Source: Acidothermales bacterium (GTDB taxonomy: Bacteria; Actinomycetota; Actinomycetes; Streptosporangiales; WHST01). From it: 14,547 nt of DNA. The notes below the pieces were generated by a model. It saw only the letters and a program-made list of their open reading frames with translations, was not told the origin of the DNA and did no database searches. Every line of letters begins with the position of its first letter. The stretch's first letter is position 1. The stretch lies in NCBI GenBank assembly GCA_017354575.1, contig JAFMQP010000049.1, positions 1 through 14,547 on the forward strand. Reading direction: 5' to 3'. The translations under genes and the position numbers were made by a program. Shown here piece by piece: positions 1 through 9,143 of the stretch.

Positions 1-685
1 CACGACCGCGCTGGGCGGCCGCGCGCGACGCCGCCTCCGCGGCCTGGCGCTCGGCCCGGCTCTGCAGCTGCTCGCCCTTGTAGATCCACACCTTCACGCC
101 GATCCGGCCGAAGGTGGTACGGGCCTCGAAGAGGCCGTAGTCGACGTCCGAGCGCAGCGTGTGCAGCGGGACGCGGCCCTCGCGGTAGAACTCCGAGCGC
201 GACATCTCCGCGCCACCGAGACGGCCGGAGCACTGCACCTTGATGCCCTTGGCGCCGGCCTTCATCGCGGTCTGCTGCGCCTTGCGCATCGCCCGCCGGA
301 ACGCCACCCGGCTGGCGAGCTGCTCGGCCACGCCCTGCGCGACGAGCTGCGCGTCGATCTCGGAGTTCTTCACCTCGAGGATGTTGAGCTGCACCTGCTT
401 GCCGGTGAGCTTCTCGAGGTCGCCGCGGATGCGGTCGGCCTCCGCGCCGCGCCGCCCGATCACGATGCCGGGACGCGCGGTGTGGATGTCGACGCGGACG
501 CGGTCGCGGGTACGCTCGATCTCGACCTTGGAGATGCCGGCGCGCTCGAGGCCGCGCGTCATCATCCGCCGGATCGCGACGTCCTCGGCGACGTAGTCCT
601 TGTACAGCTTGTCGGCGTACCAGCGACTCTTGAAGTCGGTGGTGATGCCCAGCCGGAAGCCGTGCGGATTGACCTTCTGACCCAC
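1..685 (-). CDS. rpsC: 30S ribosomal protein S3 (3' end outside window)
   Basis: S3 is a small-subunit head protein at the mRNA entry channel, where with S4 and S5 it grips incoming mRNA and contributes helicase activity. The visible 228 codons start with GTG and read VGQKVNPHGFRLGITTDFKS, the standard S3 opening. A type II KH domain is visible with the GXXG loop as GRRG at about residues 77-80 (context RPGIVIGRRGAEADRIR), followed by the C-terminal S3 domain (GRLGGAEMSRSEFYREGRVP, then TTFGRIGVKVWIYKG). The last visible residues are an Arg/Ala/Glu-rich tail (about QSRAERQAAEAASRAAAQ), and the stop codon lies beyond base 1, so the full length is unknown. The GTG start shares its G with the rplV stop (TAGTG), implying translational coupling. 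Nothing in the visible part looks damaged. Confidence 0.97.
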   Translation of the reverse strand, partial: MGQKVNPHGFRLGITTDFKSRWYADKLYKDYVAEDVAIRRMMTRGLERAGISKVEIERTRDRVRVDIHTARPGIVIGRRGAEADRIRGDLEKLTGKQVQLNILEVKNSEIDAQLVAQGVAEQLASRVAFRRAMRKAQQTAMKAGAKGIKVQCSGRLGGAEMSRSEFYREGRVPLHTLRSDVDYGLFEARTTFGRIGVKVWIYKGEQLQSRAERQAAEAASRAAAQRGR

Positions 686-1320
686 TACTCGGTCTCCTCT
701 GTCTCGGCCTCGGCTGTGTCGTCAGCCTTCTCGGCGGCCGTCTCCTTCGCGGCGGACTTCTTCGCCGTGGCCTTCTTCGCCGTGGCCTTCTTGGTGGACT
801 TCTTGGCCGCGGACTTCTTCGCCGGCTTCTCGTCGGCGGTGTCCTCGGCCGCGTCGTCCGCGTCCTCGCTCGCCTTCGGCCGCTCGTCGGCGCCCTTCTT
901 GGCCGCCCTGCGTGCCCGCCGGTTCGGACGCGGCTGCATCTCGTCCTCGTCGACGCGCGACTCCACCACGATCGTGATGTGGCTGGTGCGCTTGATGACG
1001 GGGTACGCCCGGCCCTGGGCACGCGGCCGCCACCGGCGCAGGCTCGGGCCCTCGTCGACGTACGCCTCCGCGACGAACAGTGTGTCGGGGTCGAGCTGCT
1101 TGTTGTGCTCGGCGTTGGCCACCGCGCTCTGCACCACCTTGCTCACCGGCCGGCAGGCCCGCCACGGCGAGAACTCGAGCACCGTCAGCGCCTCGCTGGT
1201 GGGCAGCCCGCGGATGACGTCGACGGCCCTGCGCACCTTGCGGGGGCCCATCCGGACGTACTTCGCGGACGCCACGGCGGCGTTGTCGGGAAGCGTCTCG
1301 GCCTTGCTCGGCTTAACCAC
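685..1320 (-). CDS. rplV: 50S ribosomal protein L22 with long Lys/Ala/acidic C-terminal tail
   Basis: L22 binds 23S rRNA early in assembly; its extended beta-hairpin lines the narrow part of the nascent-peptide exit tunnel together with L4. Residues about 10-120 are the conserved globular core and hairpin (GPRKVRRAVDVIRG near 25-38; hairpin about 88-110 with GPSLRRWRPRAQGRAYPVIK; then RTSHITIVVE). The protein is 211 residues, whereas the usual length is about 110-120; the extra 90 residues are a low-complexity tail, first acidic, then AKK/TKK repeats (about 163-190), then acidic to the end. Tails on L22 are known in actinobacteria, but this one shares a segment with L4 of the same operon. The start is GTG, placed inside the end of rpsS (8-nt overlap), with GGAGG 8 nt upstream. 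The stop overlaps the rpsC start by one base. Confidence 0.96.
   Translation of the reverse strand: MVKPSKAETLPDNAAVASAKYVRMGPRKVRRAVDVIRGLPTSEALTVLEFSPWRACRPVSKVVQSAVANAEHNKQLDPDTLFVAEAYVDEGPSLRRWRPRAQGRAYPVIKRTSHITIVVESRVDEDEMQPRPNRRARRAAKKGADERPKASEDADDAAEDTADEKPAKKSAAKKSTKKATAKKATAKKSAAKETAAEKADDTAEAETEETE
757..786 (-). repeat. Perfect 15-bp tandem repeat in the rplV tail
   Basis: The 15-bp unit cttcttcgccgtggc (plus strand) occurs twice head to tail at 757-771 and 772-786, followed by a partial third copy. It encodes the repeated AKKAT pentads of the L22 tail, so the tail can lengthen or shorten by whole pentads without a frameshift. Confidence 0.9.
769..834 (-). repeat. 66-bp segment shared with rplD (copy in rplV)
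   Basis: This stretch encodes L22 residues 163-184 (DEKPAKKS... to ...AKKA). It matches 2805-2870 in rplD at 61 of 66 bases, and the two peptides agree at 20 of 22 residues. The identity includes third codon positions, so shared ancestry or gene conversion is more likely than convergence of lysine-rich composition alone. Confidence 0.85.
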
Positions 1321-1594
1321 GGCGAGACCTCCGGTCCTCCTTCACGTGGCCCCGGAACGTCCGCGTGGGCGCGAACTCGCCGAGCTTGTGGCCGACCATC
1401 GCCTCGGTCACGAACACCGGGATGTGCTTGCGCCCGTCGTGGACGGCGATGGTGTGGCCGATCATCTCGGGCACGACCATGGAACGCCGGGACCAGGTCT
1501 TGATGACGTTCTTGGTGCCCCTGTCGTTCTGGGCGTCCACCTTCTTCATCAGGTGGTCGTCCACGAAGGGACCCTTCTTCAGGCTGCGCGGCAT
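1313..1594 (-). CDS. rpsS: 30S ribosomal protein S19
   Basis: S19 sits in the head of the small subunit, forms a complex with S13 and contacts the A-site tRNA and intersubunit bridge. The 93-residue product has the usual length and is conserved from the first residues (MPRSLKKGPFVDDHLMKKV) through WSRRSMVVPEMIGHTIAVHD and VTEAMVGHKLGEFAPTRTFR to the basic C-terminus DRRSRRG. The ATG start lies 13 nt downstream of the rplB stop. The TAA stop lies inside rplV, whose GTG start overlaps the last 8 nt, so rplV translation probably depends on ribosomes finishing rpsS. No anomalies are visible. Confidence 0.98.
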   Translation of the reverse strand: MPRSLKKGPFVDDHLMKKVDAQNDRGTKNVIKTWSRRSMVVPEMIGHTIAVHDGRKHIPVFVTEAMVGHKLGEFAPTRTFRGHVKEDRRSRRG

Positions 1595-1607
1595 GCGACC
1601 CAGACTC

Positions 1608-2441
1608 CTAGCGCTTCTTCTTCGGCCGGCGCCGGACGATCTGCCGGTCGCTCGGCTTGTGCTGCTTGCGGGTACGGCCCTCCGGCTTGCCCCACGGGCT
1701 CACCGGGTGCCGGCCGCCGGACGACTTGCCCTCGCCGCCGCCCAGCGGGTGGTCGATCGGGTTCATGGCGACACCGCGCACCTTGGGCCTGCGGCCCTTC
1801 CAGCGCATCCGGCCGGCCTTGCCCCAGCTGATGTTCGACTGCTCGGCGTTGCCGACCTCGCCGACCGTCGCCCGGCAGAGCACGTCGACGTTGCGGATCT
1901 CGCCGGACGGCATCCGCAGCTGCGCGTTCGCGCCCTCCTTGGCGACGAGCTGGGCGCTCATGCCCGCGGACCGGGCGATCTTCGCGCCACCGCCGGGCCG
2001 CATCTCGATCGCGTGCACGACCGTGCCGACCGGGATGTTGCGAAGCGGCAGGCAGTTGCCCGGCTTGATGTCCGCGGACGGCCCGTTCTCGACGGTGTCG
2101 CCCTGGCGCAGCCGGGTCGGCGCGAGGATGTAGCGCTTCTCGCCGTCGGCGTAGTGCAGCAGCGCGATGCGCGCGGTGCGGTTCGGGTCGTACTCGATGT
2201 GCGCGACCTTCGCCGGCACACCGTCCTTGTCGTGCCGGCGGAAGTCGACGACGCGGTACGCCCGCTTGTGCCCGCCACCGCGACGGCGCGACGTGATCCG
2301 GCCGCTGCCGTTGCGGCCGCCCGTCTTGCTCAACGGGCGGACGAGCGACTTCTCCGGCTCGCTGCGGGTCACCTCGACGAAGTCGGCGACGCTCGCACCG
2401 CGACGACCCGGTGTCGTCGGCTTGTACTTGCGGATGGCCAT
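1608..2441 (-). CDS. rplB: 50S ribosomal protein L2
   Basis: L2 is a primary 23S rRNA-binding protein needed for subunit association and for an active peptidyl-transferase centre. The 277 residues fit the family (about 273-280). Visible landmarks are MAIRKYKPTTPGRRG, HKRAYRVVDFRRHDKDGVPA, IEYDPNRTARIALLHYADGE, the GEVGNAEQSNISWGKAGRMR block and the basic C-terminus ending KKKR. In the C-terminal motif usually written MNPVDHPHGGGEG this protein reads MNPIDHPLGGGEG: the first His (residue 231, equivalent to E. coli His229 in mature numbering) is kept, the second is Leu233. The ATG start follows GGGAG and AGGGAC purine runs in the 25-nt gap after rplW. Confidence 0.98.
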   Translation of the reverse strand: MAIRKYKPTTPGRRGASVADFVEVTRSEPEKSLVRPLSKTGGRNGSGRITSRRRGGGHKRAYRVVDFRRHDKDGVPAKVAHIEYDPNRTARIALLHYADGEKRYILAPTRLRQGDTVENGPSADIKPGNCLPLRNIPVGTVVHAIEMRPGGGAKIARSAGMSAQLVAKEGANAQLRMPSGEIRNVDVLCRATVGEVGNAEQSNISWGKAGRMRWKGRRPKVRGVAMNPIDHPLGGGEGKSSGGRHPVSPWGKPEGRTRKQHKPSDRQIVRRRPKKKR

Positions 2442-2466
2442 GTCCCTGTCTCTCCCGTTACGCCAG

Positions 2467-2772
2467 TCAGCTGACCGGTCCGCCGAAGATGTCGATGCGG
2501 TCGCCCCGCTTGACGCTGACGATCGCCCGCTTGGTGTCGGGCCTGCGGCCCCACCCGGTGCGCGTGCGCCGGGTGCGCTTGCCCTCGCGGTTCAGCGTGT
2601 TGACGCCGGTGACCGTCACGTTGAAGACGGCCTCGACCGCCTCGCGGATCTGGATCTTGTTGGCGTCCTTGCGGACGAGGAAGGTGTACTTGTTCTCGTC
2701 GAGCAGCCCGTAGCTCTTCTCCGAGATGACCGGAGCGAGCAGGACGTCGCGCGGATCGGCGATCTTGCTCAC
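2467..2772 (-). CDS. rplW: 50S ribosomal protein L23
   Basis: L23 lies at the exit of the peptide tunnel and is the docking site for trigger factor and signal recognition particle. The product has 101 residues, normal for the family. The trigger-factor contact glutamate is present as Glu18 in APVISEKSYGLL; the remaining core includes KYTFLVRKDANKIQIREAVE and the basic loop TLNREGKRTRRTRTGWGRRP that penetrates towards the tunnel, ending DRIDIFGGPVS. The start is GTG and overlaps the rplD stop as GTGA (4 nt), so the two are probably translationally coupled. There is a 25-nt gap before rplB. Confidence 0.97.
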   Translation of the reverse strand: MSKIADPRDVLLAPVISEKSYGLLDENKYTFLVRKDANKIQIREAVEAVFNVTVTGVNTLNREGKRTRRTRTGWGRRPDTKRAIVSVKRGDRIDIFGGPVS

Positions 2773-3596
2773 TTCTCCTCATCCTCCCCGTCGTCCGCCT
2801 CGTCGGCCTTCTTCGCGGCGGCCTTCTTGGTGGACTTCTTCGCCGCCGTCTTCTTCGCCGGCTTCTCGTCGGCCTCGGCGTCGTCCTCGTCCTCGTCGTC
2901 CTCGGCGTCGGGCGAGTCGACGATCTCCGCGCCCTCGACGCTGAGCTCGCCTGCGCGCAGCCGGGCACCGACCGGGCCCGTGCAGAACGCCTGCAGCGCG
3001 GCCTCGGTGAAGACGACGTCGTCGGCGACGAGCACGTCGTAGGTGTTCAGCTGCTCCGGCGCGAGCACGTGCACGTCCGGCACGTTGCGCAGGCTGAGGA
3101 ACGTCACCGTGTCGTCGTGCTCGGCCACGACGAGCACCGGACGGTTCTTGGTGCTGCGCTCGAGGGCCTGCACCGCCTTCCGCGTCGCCGGCTTCTCGCC
3201 CGTCACCAGCCTGGACACCACGTGCAGCCGCTCACCGCGCGCGCGGTCGGAGAGCGCGCCGGCGAGCGACGCGGCCTTCATCCGCTTCGGCGTGCGCTGC
3301 GTGTAGGCGCGCGGCGTCGGGCCGTGCACGACGCCGCCACCGGTGAAGTGCGGCGCGCGGTTCGAGCCCTGCCGGGCCCGGCCGGTGCCCTTCTGCCGGT
3401 GCGGCTTGCGCCCGCCGCCGCGCACGTCGCCGCGGCCCTTCGCCGCTGACGTGCCCTGCCGAGCGGCCGCGAGCTGCGCCACGACGACCTGGTGGATCAG
3501 CGGGACGTTCACCTGCACGTCGAACAGCTCGTCGGGCAGCCCGAGCGTGCGCGTGGTCTTCTTGCCGCGTGCGTCGCGGACCGCGACGGACGTCAT
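2769..3596 (-). CDS. rplD: 50S ribosomal protein L4 with acidic and Lys-rich C-terminal tail
   Basis: L4 is an assembly-initiator protein whose extended loop reaches the exit-tunnel constriction opposite L22; in some bacteria it also represses the S10 operon. The tunnel loop is visible at about residues 53-85 (RGGGRKPHRQKGTGRARQGS, then the FTGGGVVHGP segment). The globular part continues to about residue 228 (EIVDS). Usual length is about 205-225; here 275 residues, because of a tail that begins strongly acidic (about 230-245) and continues with AKK/TKK repeats (about 246-262) and a final acidic stretch. The tail segment 243-264 is almost the same as one in L22. The ATG start overlaps the rplC stop (ATGA) and the stop overlaps the rplW GTG. 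No repressor-binding leader structure was identified. Confidence 0.96.
   Translation of the reverse strand: MTSVAVRDARGKKTTRTLGLPDELFDVQVNVPLIHQVVVAQLAAARQGTSAAKGRGDVRGGGRKPHRQKGTGRARQGSNRAPHFTGGGVVHGPTPRAYTQRTPKRMKAASLAGALSDRARGERLHVVSRLVTGEKPATRKAVQALERSTKNRPVLVVAEHDDTVTFLSLRNVPDVHVLAPEQLNTYDVLVADDVVFTEAALQAFCTGPVGARLRAGELSVEGAEIVDSPDAEDDEDEDDAEADEKPAKKTAAKKSTKKAAAKKADEADDGEDEEK
2805..2870 (-). repeat. 66-bp segment shared with rplV (copy in rplD)
   Basis: This encodes L4 residues 243-264 (DEKPAKKT... to ...AKKA) and is 61/66 identical to 769-834 in rplV with no gaps. The five differences sit in two small clusters; the outer flanks (ggccttcttcg and cttcttcgccggcttctcgtc) are identical. Confidence 0.85.
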
Positions 3597-4255
3597 GCCG
3601 CACCTCCGTTACGGGCAGGGGCCTTCGAACCGGTACGGATCAGGACGACCGCTCCGGCGGGACCCGGGATCGCGCCCCTGAGGTAGATCAGGCCCTCGTC
3701 GGGGTCGACGTCGTGTACCTCGATGTTCTGCACGGTCGTGCGGACGCTGCCCATGCGGCCGGCCATGCGGTGGCCCTTGAACACCCGGCCGGGTGTCGCG
3801 CAGCCGCCGATGGAGCCGGGCGAGCGGTGCTTGCGCTCGGTGCCGTGCGAAGAGCTCAGGCCCTTGAAACCGTGCCGCTTCATGACGCCGGCGATGCCCT
3901 TGCCCTTGCTGCGTCCCACGACGTCGACGCGTTCGCCGACCTCGAACTTCTCGACGGTGACCTCGGTGCCGAGTGGGTACTCGGACGCGTCGTCGGTGCG
4001 CACCTCGACGAGGAACCGGCGCGGCGGGACCCCGGCCCTGGCGAAGTGACCCGCGATCGGCTTGGTCACCTTGCGCGGGTCGATCGCGCCGTAGGCGATC
4101 TGCAGGCCGGAGTACCCGTCGACGTCCGGCGTACGGACCTGCGTGACGACGCACGGCCCGGCCTTGACGACGGTCACCGGCACGATCCGGTTGTTCTCGT
4201 CCCAGACCTGGGTCATGCCGAGCTTCTCACCCAGCAACCCGTTGACGTTTGGCAT
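3593..4255 (-). CDS. rplC: 50S ribosomal protein L3
   Basis: L3 is one of the first proteins to bind 23S rRNA; its long loop approaches the peptidyl-transferase centre. The 220-residue product has the usual length. Landmarks: MPNVNGLLGEKLGMTQVWDE at the N-terminus, VGRSKGKGIAGVMKRHGFKG, then the loop with SPGSIGGCATPGRVFKG and HRMAGRMGSVRTTVQN. The SIGGCATPG form is what I know from actinobacteria, in place of the glutamine-containing version methylated in E. coli. The ATG start is 11 nt after the rpsJ stop with CGGAG directly before it; the stop overlaps the rplD ATG (ATGA). Confidence 0.98.
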   Translation of the reverse strand: MPNVNGLLGEKLGMTQVWDENNRIVPVTVVKAGPCVVTQVRTPDVDGYSGLQIAYGAIDPRKVTKPIAGHFARAGVPPRRFLVEVRTDDASEYPLGTEVTVEKFEVGERVDVVGRSKGKGIAGVMKRHGFKGLSSSHGTERKHRSPGSIGGCATPGRVFKGHRMAGRMGSVRTTVQNIEVHDVDPDEGLIYLRGAIPGPAGAVVLIRTGSKAPARNGGAA

Positions 4256-4266
4256 CTCCGTAGTCC

Positions 4267-4575
4267 CTACAGCTTGATCTCGATGTCGACGCCCGCGGGC
4301 AGGTCGAGCCGCATCAGCGAGTCGACCGTCTTCGGCGTGGGATCGAGGATGTCGATCAGCCGCTTGTGCGTGCGCATCTCGAAGTGCTCGCGCGAGTCCT
4401 TGTACTTGTGCGGCGAACGGATCACACAGAACCTGTTCTTCTCCGTCGGCAACGGCACCGGTCCCGCGACCTTGGCGCCGGTACGAGTCACCGTGTCGAC
4501 GATCTTGCGCGCCGAGTTGTCGATGATCTCGTGGTCATAGGCCTTGAGCCGAATGCGGATCTTCTGTCCCGCCAT
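4267..4575 (-). CDS. rpsJ: 30S ribosomal protein S10 (NusE)
   Basis: S10 is a head protein of the small subunit and, as NusE, pairs with NusB in antitermination and links NusG to the ribosome. The 102 residues match the family along the whole length: MAGQKIRIRLKAYDHEIIDN, ARKIVDTVTRTGAKVAGPVP, LPTEKNRFCVIRSPHKYKDS, REHFEMRTHKRLIDI and the C-terminus PAGVDIEIKL. It is the first gene of the S10 cluster, separated from tuf by 117 nt holding a strong hairpin. The ATG start is preceded by GAGG at 5 nt (CGAGGCCACC-ATG). No clear sigma-type promoter could be pointed out in the 60 nt between hairpin and start. Confidence 0.98.
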   Translation of the reverse strand: MAGQKIRIRLKAYDHEIIDNSARKIVDTVTRTGAKVAGPVPLPTEKNRFCVIRSPHKYKDSREHFEMRTHKRLIDILDPTPKTVDSLMRLDLPAGVDIEIKL

Positions 4576-4636
4576 GGTGGCCTCGGTTCCTCACTTCGTT
4601 CCGTGCCGCGATTGCTGCTTCTGGTCTCACACGCTT

Positions 4637-4677
4637 GTCAGTGCCAGGCATCGTTCGTGGCGACGCCTGGCACTGAC
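4637..4677 (-). terminator. 13-bp perfect hairpin after tuf; probable terminator or attenuator before the S10 operon
   Basis: Plus-strand arms gtcagtgccaggc (4637-4649) and gcctggcactgac (4665-4677) are exact reverse complements with a 15-nt loop. The structure begins 15 nt past the tuf stop. No T-run follows on the minus strand, so it would be a U-less terminator of the kind often seen in GC-rich actinobacteria, or a partial read-through/processing site. It sits exactly at the conventional junction of the str and S10 operons. Confidence 0.75.
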
Positions 4678-4692
4678 GGTCGTCGTTCTGTC

Positions 4693-5886
4693 CTACTTGA
4701 TGATCTTCGTGACACGGCCGGAACCGACGGTGCGGCCACCCTCGCGGATGGCGAACCGCAGGCCCTCCTCCATGGCGATCGGCTGGATCAGCTCGACCGT
4801 CATGTTGGTGTTGTCGCCCGGCATGACCATCTCGGTGCCCTCGGGGAGGCTCACCACGCCGGTGACGTCGGTCGTCCGGAAGTAGAACTGAGGACGGTAG
4901 TTGTTGAAGAACGGCGTGTGCCGCCCGCCCTCGTCCTTGCTCAGGACGTAGACCTGCGCCTCGAACTGCGTGTGCGGGGTGATCGAGCCTGGCTTGGCCA
5001 CGACCATGCCGCGCTGGACGTCCTCGCGCTTGGTGCCGCGGAGCAGCAGACCGACGTTGTCGCCCGCCTGGCCCTCGTCGAGGATCTTCCGGAACATCTC
5101 GACGCCGGTGACGGTGGTCTTCATCGAAGACTCCTTGATACCGGTGATCTCGACCTCTTCGCCGGTGTGCACGGCGCCGCGCTCGATCCGGCCGGTCACG
5201 ACGGTGCCGCGGCCGGTGATGGTGAACACGTCCTCGATCGGCATGAGAAGCGGCTTGTCGATGTCACGGACCGGCTCGGGGATGCTCTCGTCGCACGCGT
5301 CGAGCAGCTCCATGATCTTGTTGCCCCACTCTTCGTCCCCCTCGAGGGCCCTGAGCGCGGACACGCGGATCACCGGCAGGTCGTCGCCGGGGAACTCGTT
5401 CTCGGTGAGCAGCTCGCGCACCTCGAGCTCGACGAGCTCGAGGATCTCCTCGTCGTCGACCATGTCGGCCTTGTTCAGCGCGACGAGGATGTACGGCACG
5501 CCGACCTGGCGGGCGAGCAGCACGTGCTCCTTCGTCTGAGGCATCGGGCCGTCCGCCGCCGATACCACCAGGATCGCGCCGTCCATCTGCGCGGCACCGG
5601 TGATCATGTTCTTGATGTAGTCCGCGTGACCCGGGCAGTCGACGTGCGCGTAGTGGCGCTTGTCGGTCTGGTACTCGACGTGCGCGATGGAGATGGTGAT
5701 ACCGCGCTCCCGCTCCTCCGGCGCGTTGTCGATCTCGTCGAAGGGCATGTAGGGGTTGAGGTCCGGGTGCTTGTCATGCAGGACCTTGGTGATCGCCGCG
5801 GTCAGCGTCGTCTTGCCATGGTCGATGTGACCGATGGTCCCGATGTTGACGTGCGGCTTGTTCCGCTCGAACTTCGCCTTCGCCAC
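4693..5886 (-). CDS. tuf: Elongation factor Tu
   Basis: EF-Tu is the cytoplasmic GTPase that brings aminoacyl-tRNA to the ribosomal A site. The 397-residue length is typical. The GTPase domain shows the P-loop GHIDHGKT (19-26), switch I with ERERGITIS (from about 58), DCPGH (83-87) and NKAD (138-141); domains II and III follow (ITGRGTVVTGRIERG; RHTPFFNNYRPQFYFRTTDV; IREGGRTVGSGRVTKIIK). The start is GTG (GTG GCG AAG GCG), supported by AGGGAG 5 nt upstream and by alignment of residue 1 with other EF-Tus. It is the last gene of the str operon, 60 nt after fusA, and is followed by a hairpin. The conserved Ala of FAIREG, a site of kirromycin-resistance mutations in E. coli, is unchanged. Confidence 0.99.
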   Translation of the reverse strand: MAKAKFERNKPHVNIGTIGHIDHGKTTLTAAITKVLHDKHPDLNPYMPFDEIDNAPEERERGITISIAHVEYQTDKRHYAHVDCPGHADYIKNMITGAAQMDGAILVVSAADGPMPQTKEHVLLARQVGVPYILVALNKADMVDDEEILELVELEVRELLTENEFPGDDLPVIRVSALRALEGDEEWGNKIMELLDACDESIPEPVRDIDKPLLMPIEDVFTITGRGTVVTGRIERGAVHTGEEVEITGIKESSMKTTVTGVEMFRKILDEGQAGDNVGLLLRGTKREDVQRGMVVAKPGSITPHTQFEAQVYVLSKDEGGRHTPFFNNYRPQFYFRTTDVTGVVSLPEGTEMVMPGDNTNMTVELIQPIAMEEGLRFAIREGGRTVGSGRVTKIIK

Positions 5887-5946
5887 TGTTTCTCCCTGTA
5901 TGCCTCTCGGGTTGCGCGTTGATTGCGGCTCGGTTGGTGCCTGCGA

Positions 5947-8046
<2,100 letters not shown>

Positions 8047-8098
8047 GGTTGCTCTTCGTTCCTCTTGTTCTTCGTCTCGTCGTCTTCGGTGCCGGTTG

Positions 8099-8569
8099 CT
8101 ACCAGCGGTAGTGGGCGAAGGCGCGGTTGGCCTCGGCCATGCGGTGTGTGTCCTCACGCCGCTTCACGCTCGCGCCGAGCCCGTTGCTCGCGTCGAGGAT
8201 CTCGCCGGCCAGGCGGTCGGTCATGGACTTCTCGCGGCGGGCGCGGGAGAACTGCACGAGCCAGCGCAGCGCGAGCGTGGTGCTGCGCGAGGCGCGCACC
8301 TCCACCGGCACCTGGTACGTGGCGCCACCGACGCGGCGGCTCTTCACCTCGATGGCCGGCTTGACGTTGTCGAGCGCACGCTTCAGCGTGACGACCGGGT
8401 CGTTGCTGCTCTTCTCCCTGACCTGCTCGAGCGCGCCGTAGACGATGCGCTGGGAGATGGAGCGCTTGCCGGACAGCAGCACCTTGTTCACCAGCTGGGT
8501 GACCAGTGGCGAGCTGTACACCGGGTCGACCATGACCGCTCGGGCACCCGCGGGACCCTTCCTGGGCAT
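8099..8569 (-). CDS. rpsG: 30S ribosomal protein S7
   Basis: S7 nucleates assembly of the 30S head and contacts mRNA and E-site tRNA; in E. coli it is also the translational repressor of the str operon. I start it at the ATG giving MPRKGPAGARAVMVDPVYSS, which yields 156 residues, the standard length; the frame is open upstream into rpsL but without homology. Conserved blocks visible: VTQLVNKVLLSGKRSISQRI, DNVKPAIEVKSRRVGGATYQ, VPVEVRASRSTTLALRWLVQ, and the C-terminus KRREDTHRMAEANRAFAHYR W. The gap to the rpsL stop is 4 nt, and AAGGAG in the last codons of rpsL serves as ribosome binding site, so translation is tightly linked to rpsL. Confidence 0.98.
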   Translation of the reverse strand: MPRKGPAGARAVMVDPVYSSPLVTQLVNKVLLSGKRSISQRIVYGALEQVREKSSNDPVVTLKRALDNVKPAIEVKSRRVGGATYQVPVEVRASRSTTLALRWLVQFSRARREKSMTDRLAGEILDASNGLGASVKRREDTHRMAEANRAFAHYRW

Positions 8570-8573
8570 CGCT

Positions 8574-8945
<372 letters not shown>

Positions 8946-8953
8946 CCGAACGT

Positions 8954-8958
8954 CTCCC
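8954..8958 (-). promoter_or_regulatory. Ribosome binding site deciding the rpsL TTG start
   Basis: Minus-strand GGGAG with 8 nt to the TTG. It is the only purine-rich SD-like run in the last 25 nt of the leader, and it positions initiation on the codon that gives the family N-terminus. Confidence 0.75.
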
Positions 8959-9031
8959 AAGTTCCGGTCTGGTGGTCTGCTGACGGGCCGTCCACCCCGC
9001 GATCTCCCGCTGAGCCTCGGACTGCCCTGCT

Positions 9032-9060
9032 CCGACCCCCGCGGTCGGGCGTGTCGCCCG
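9032..9060 (-). promoter_or_regulatory. Two overlapping, mutually exclusive hairpins in the rpsL leader
   Basis: In plus-strand coordinates, ccgacc (9032-9037) pairs with ggtcgg (9043-9048), loop 5; and cgggcg (9046-9051) pairs with cgcccg (9055-9060), loop 3. Bases 9046-9048 belong to both stems, so only one can form fully. They lie about 90-115 nt upstream of the rpsL start within the transcribed leader. This could be a control element or simply GC-rich folding; no function is shown. Confidence 0.4.
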
Positions 9061-9100
9061 CATGCTTCGACCAACGTGGTGATCGAATTGGGATCGGATG

Positions 9101-9131
9101 GACGCCTCGCGATGGCTCCCCGACGCCTCGC
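9101..9131 (-). repeat. 10-bp direct repeats in the rpsL leader
   Basis: The sequence gacgcctcgc (plus strand) occurs at 9101-9110 and again at 9122-9131, two helical turns apart (21 bp). In the predicted transcript both copies read GCGAGGCGUC. They lie downstream of the candidate promoter. Confidence 0.6.
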
Positions 9132-9143
9132 AAGACTTATCGC

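Noticed and set aside
161..1831. A 556-codon plus-strand open frame opposite rpsC-rplV-rpsS-rplB
   Set aside because: It crosses four conserved genes on the other strand, has biased shadow composition and no recognisable domain.
4693..5886. Natural elfamycin (kirromycin) resistance in EF-Tu
   Set aside because: The Ala in FAIREG, the main site I could place with certainty, is unchanged; nothing else stands out.
8047..8157. N-terminal extension of fusA (37 residues, Arg-rich)
   Set aside because: It overlaps the end of rpsG and has no counterpart in EF-G; the GTG at 8046 with AAGAG upstream gives the family N-terminus.
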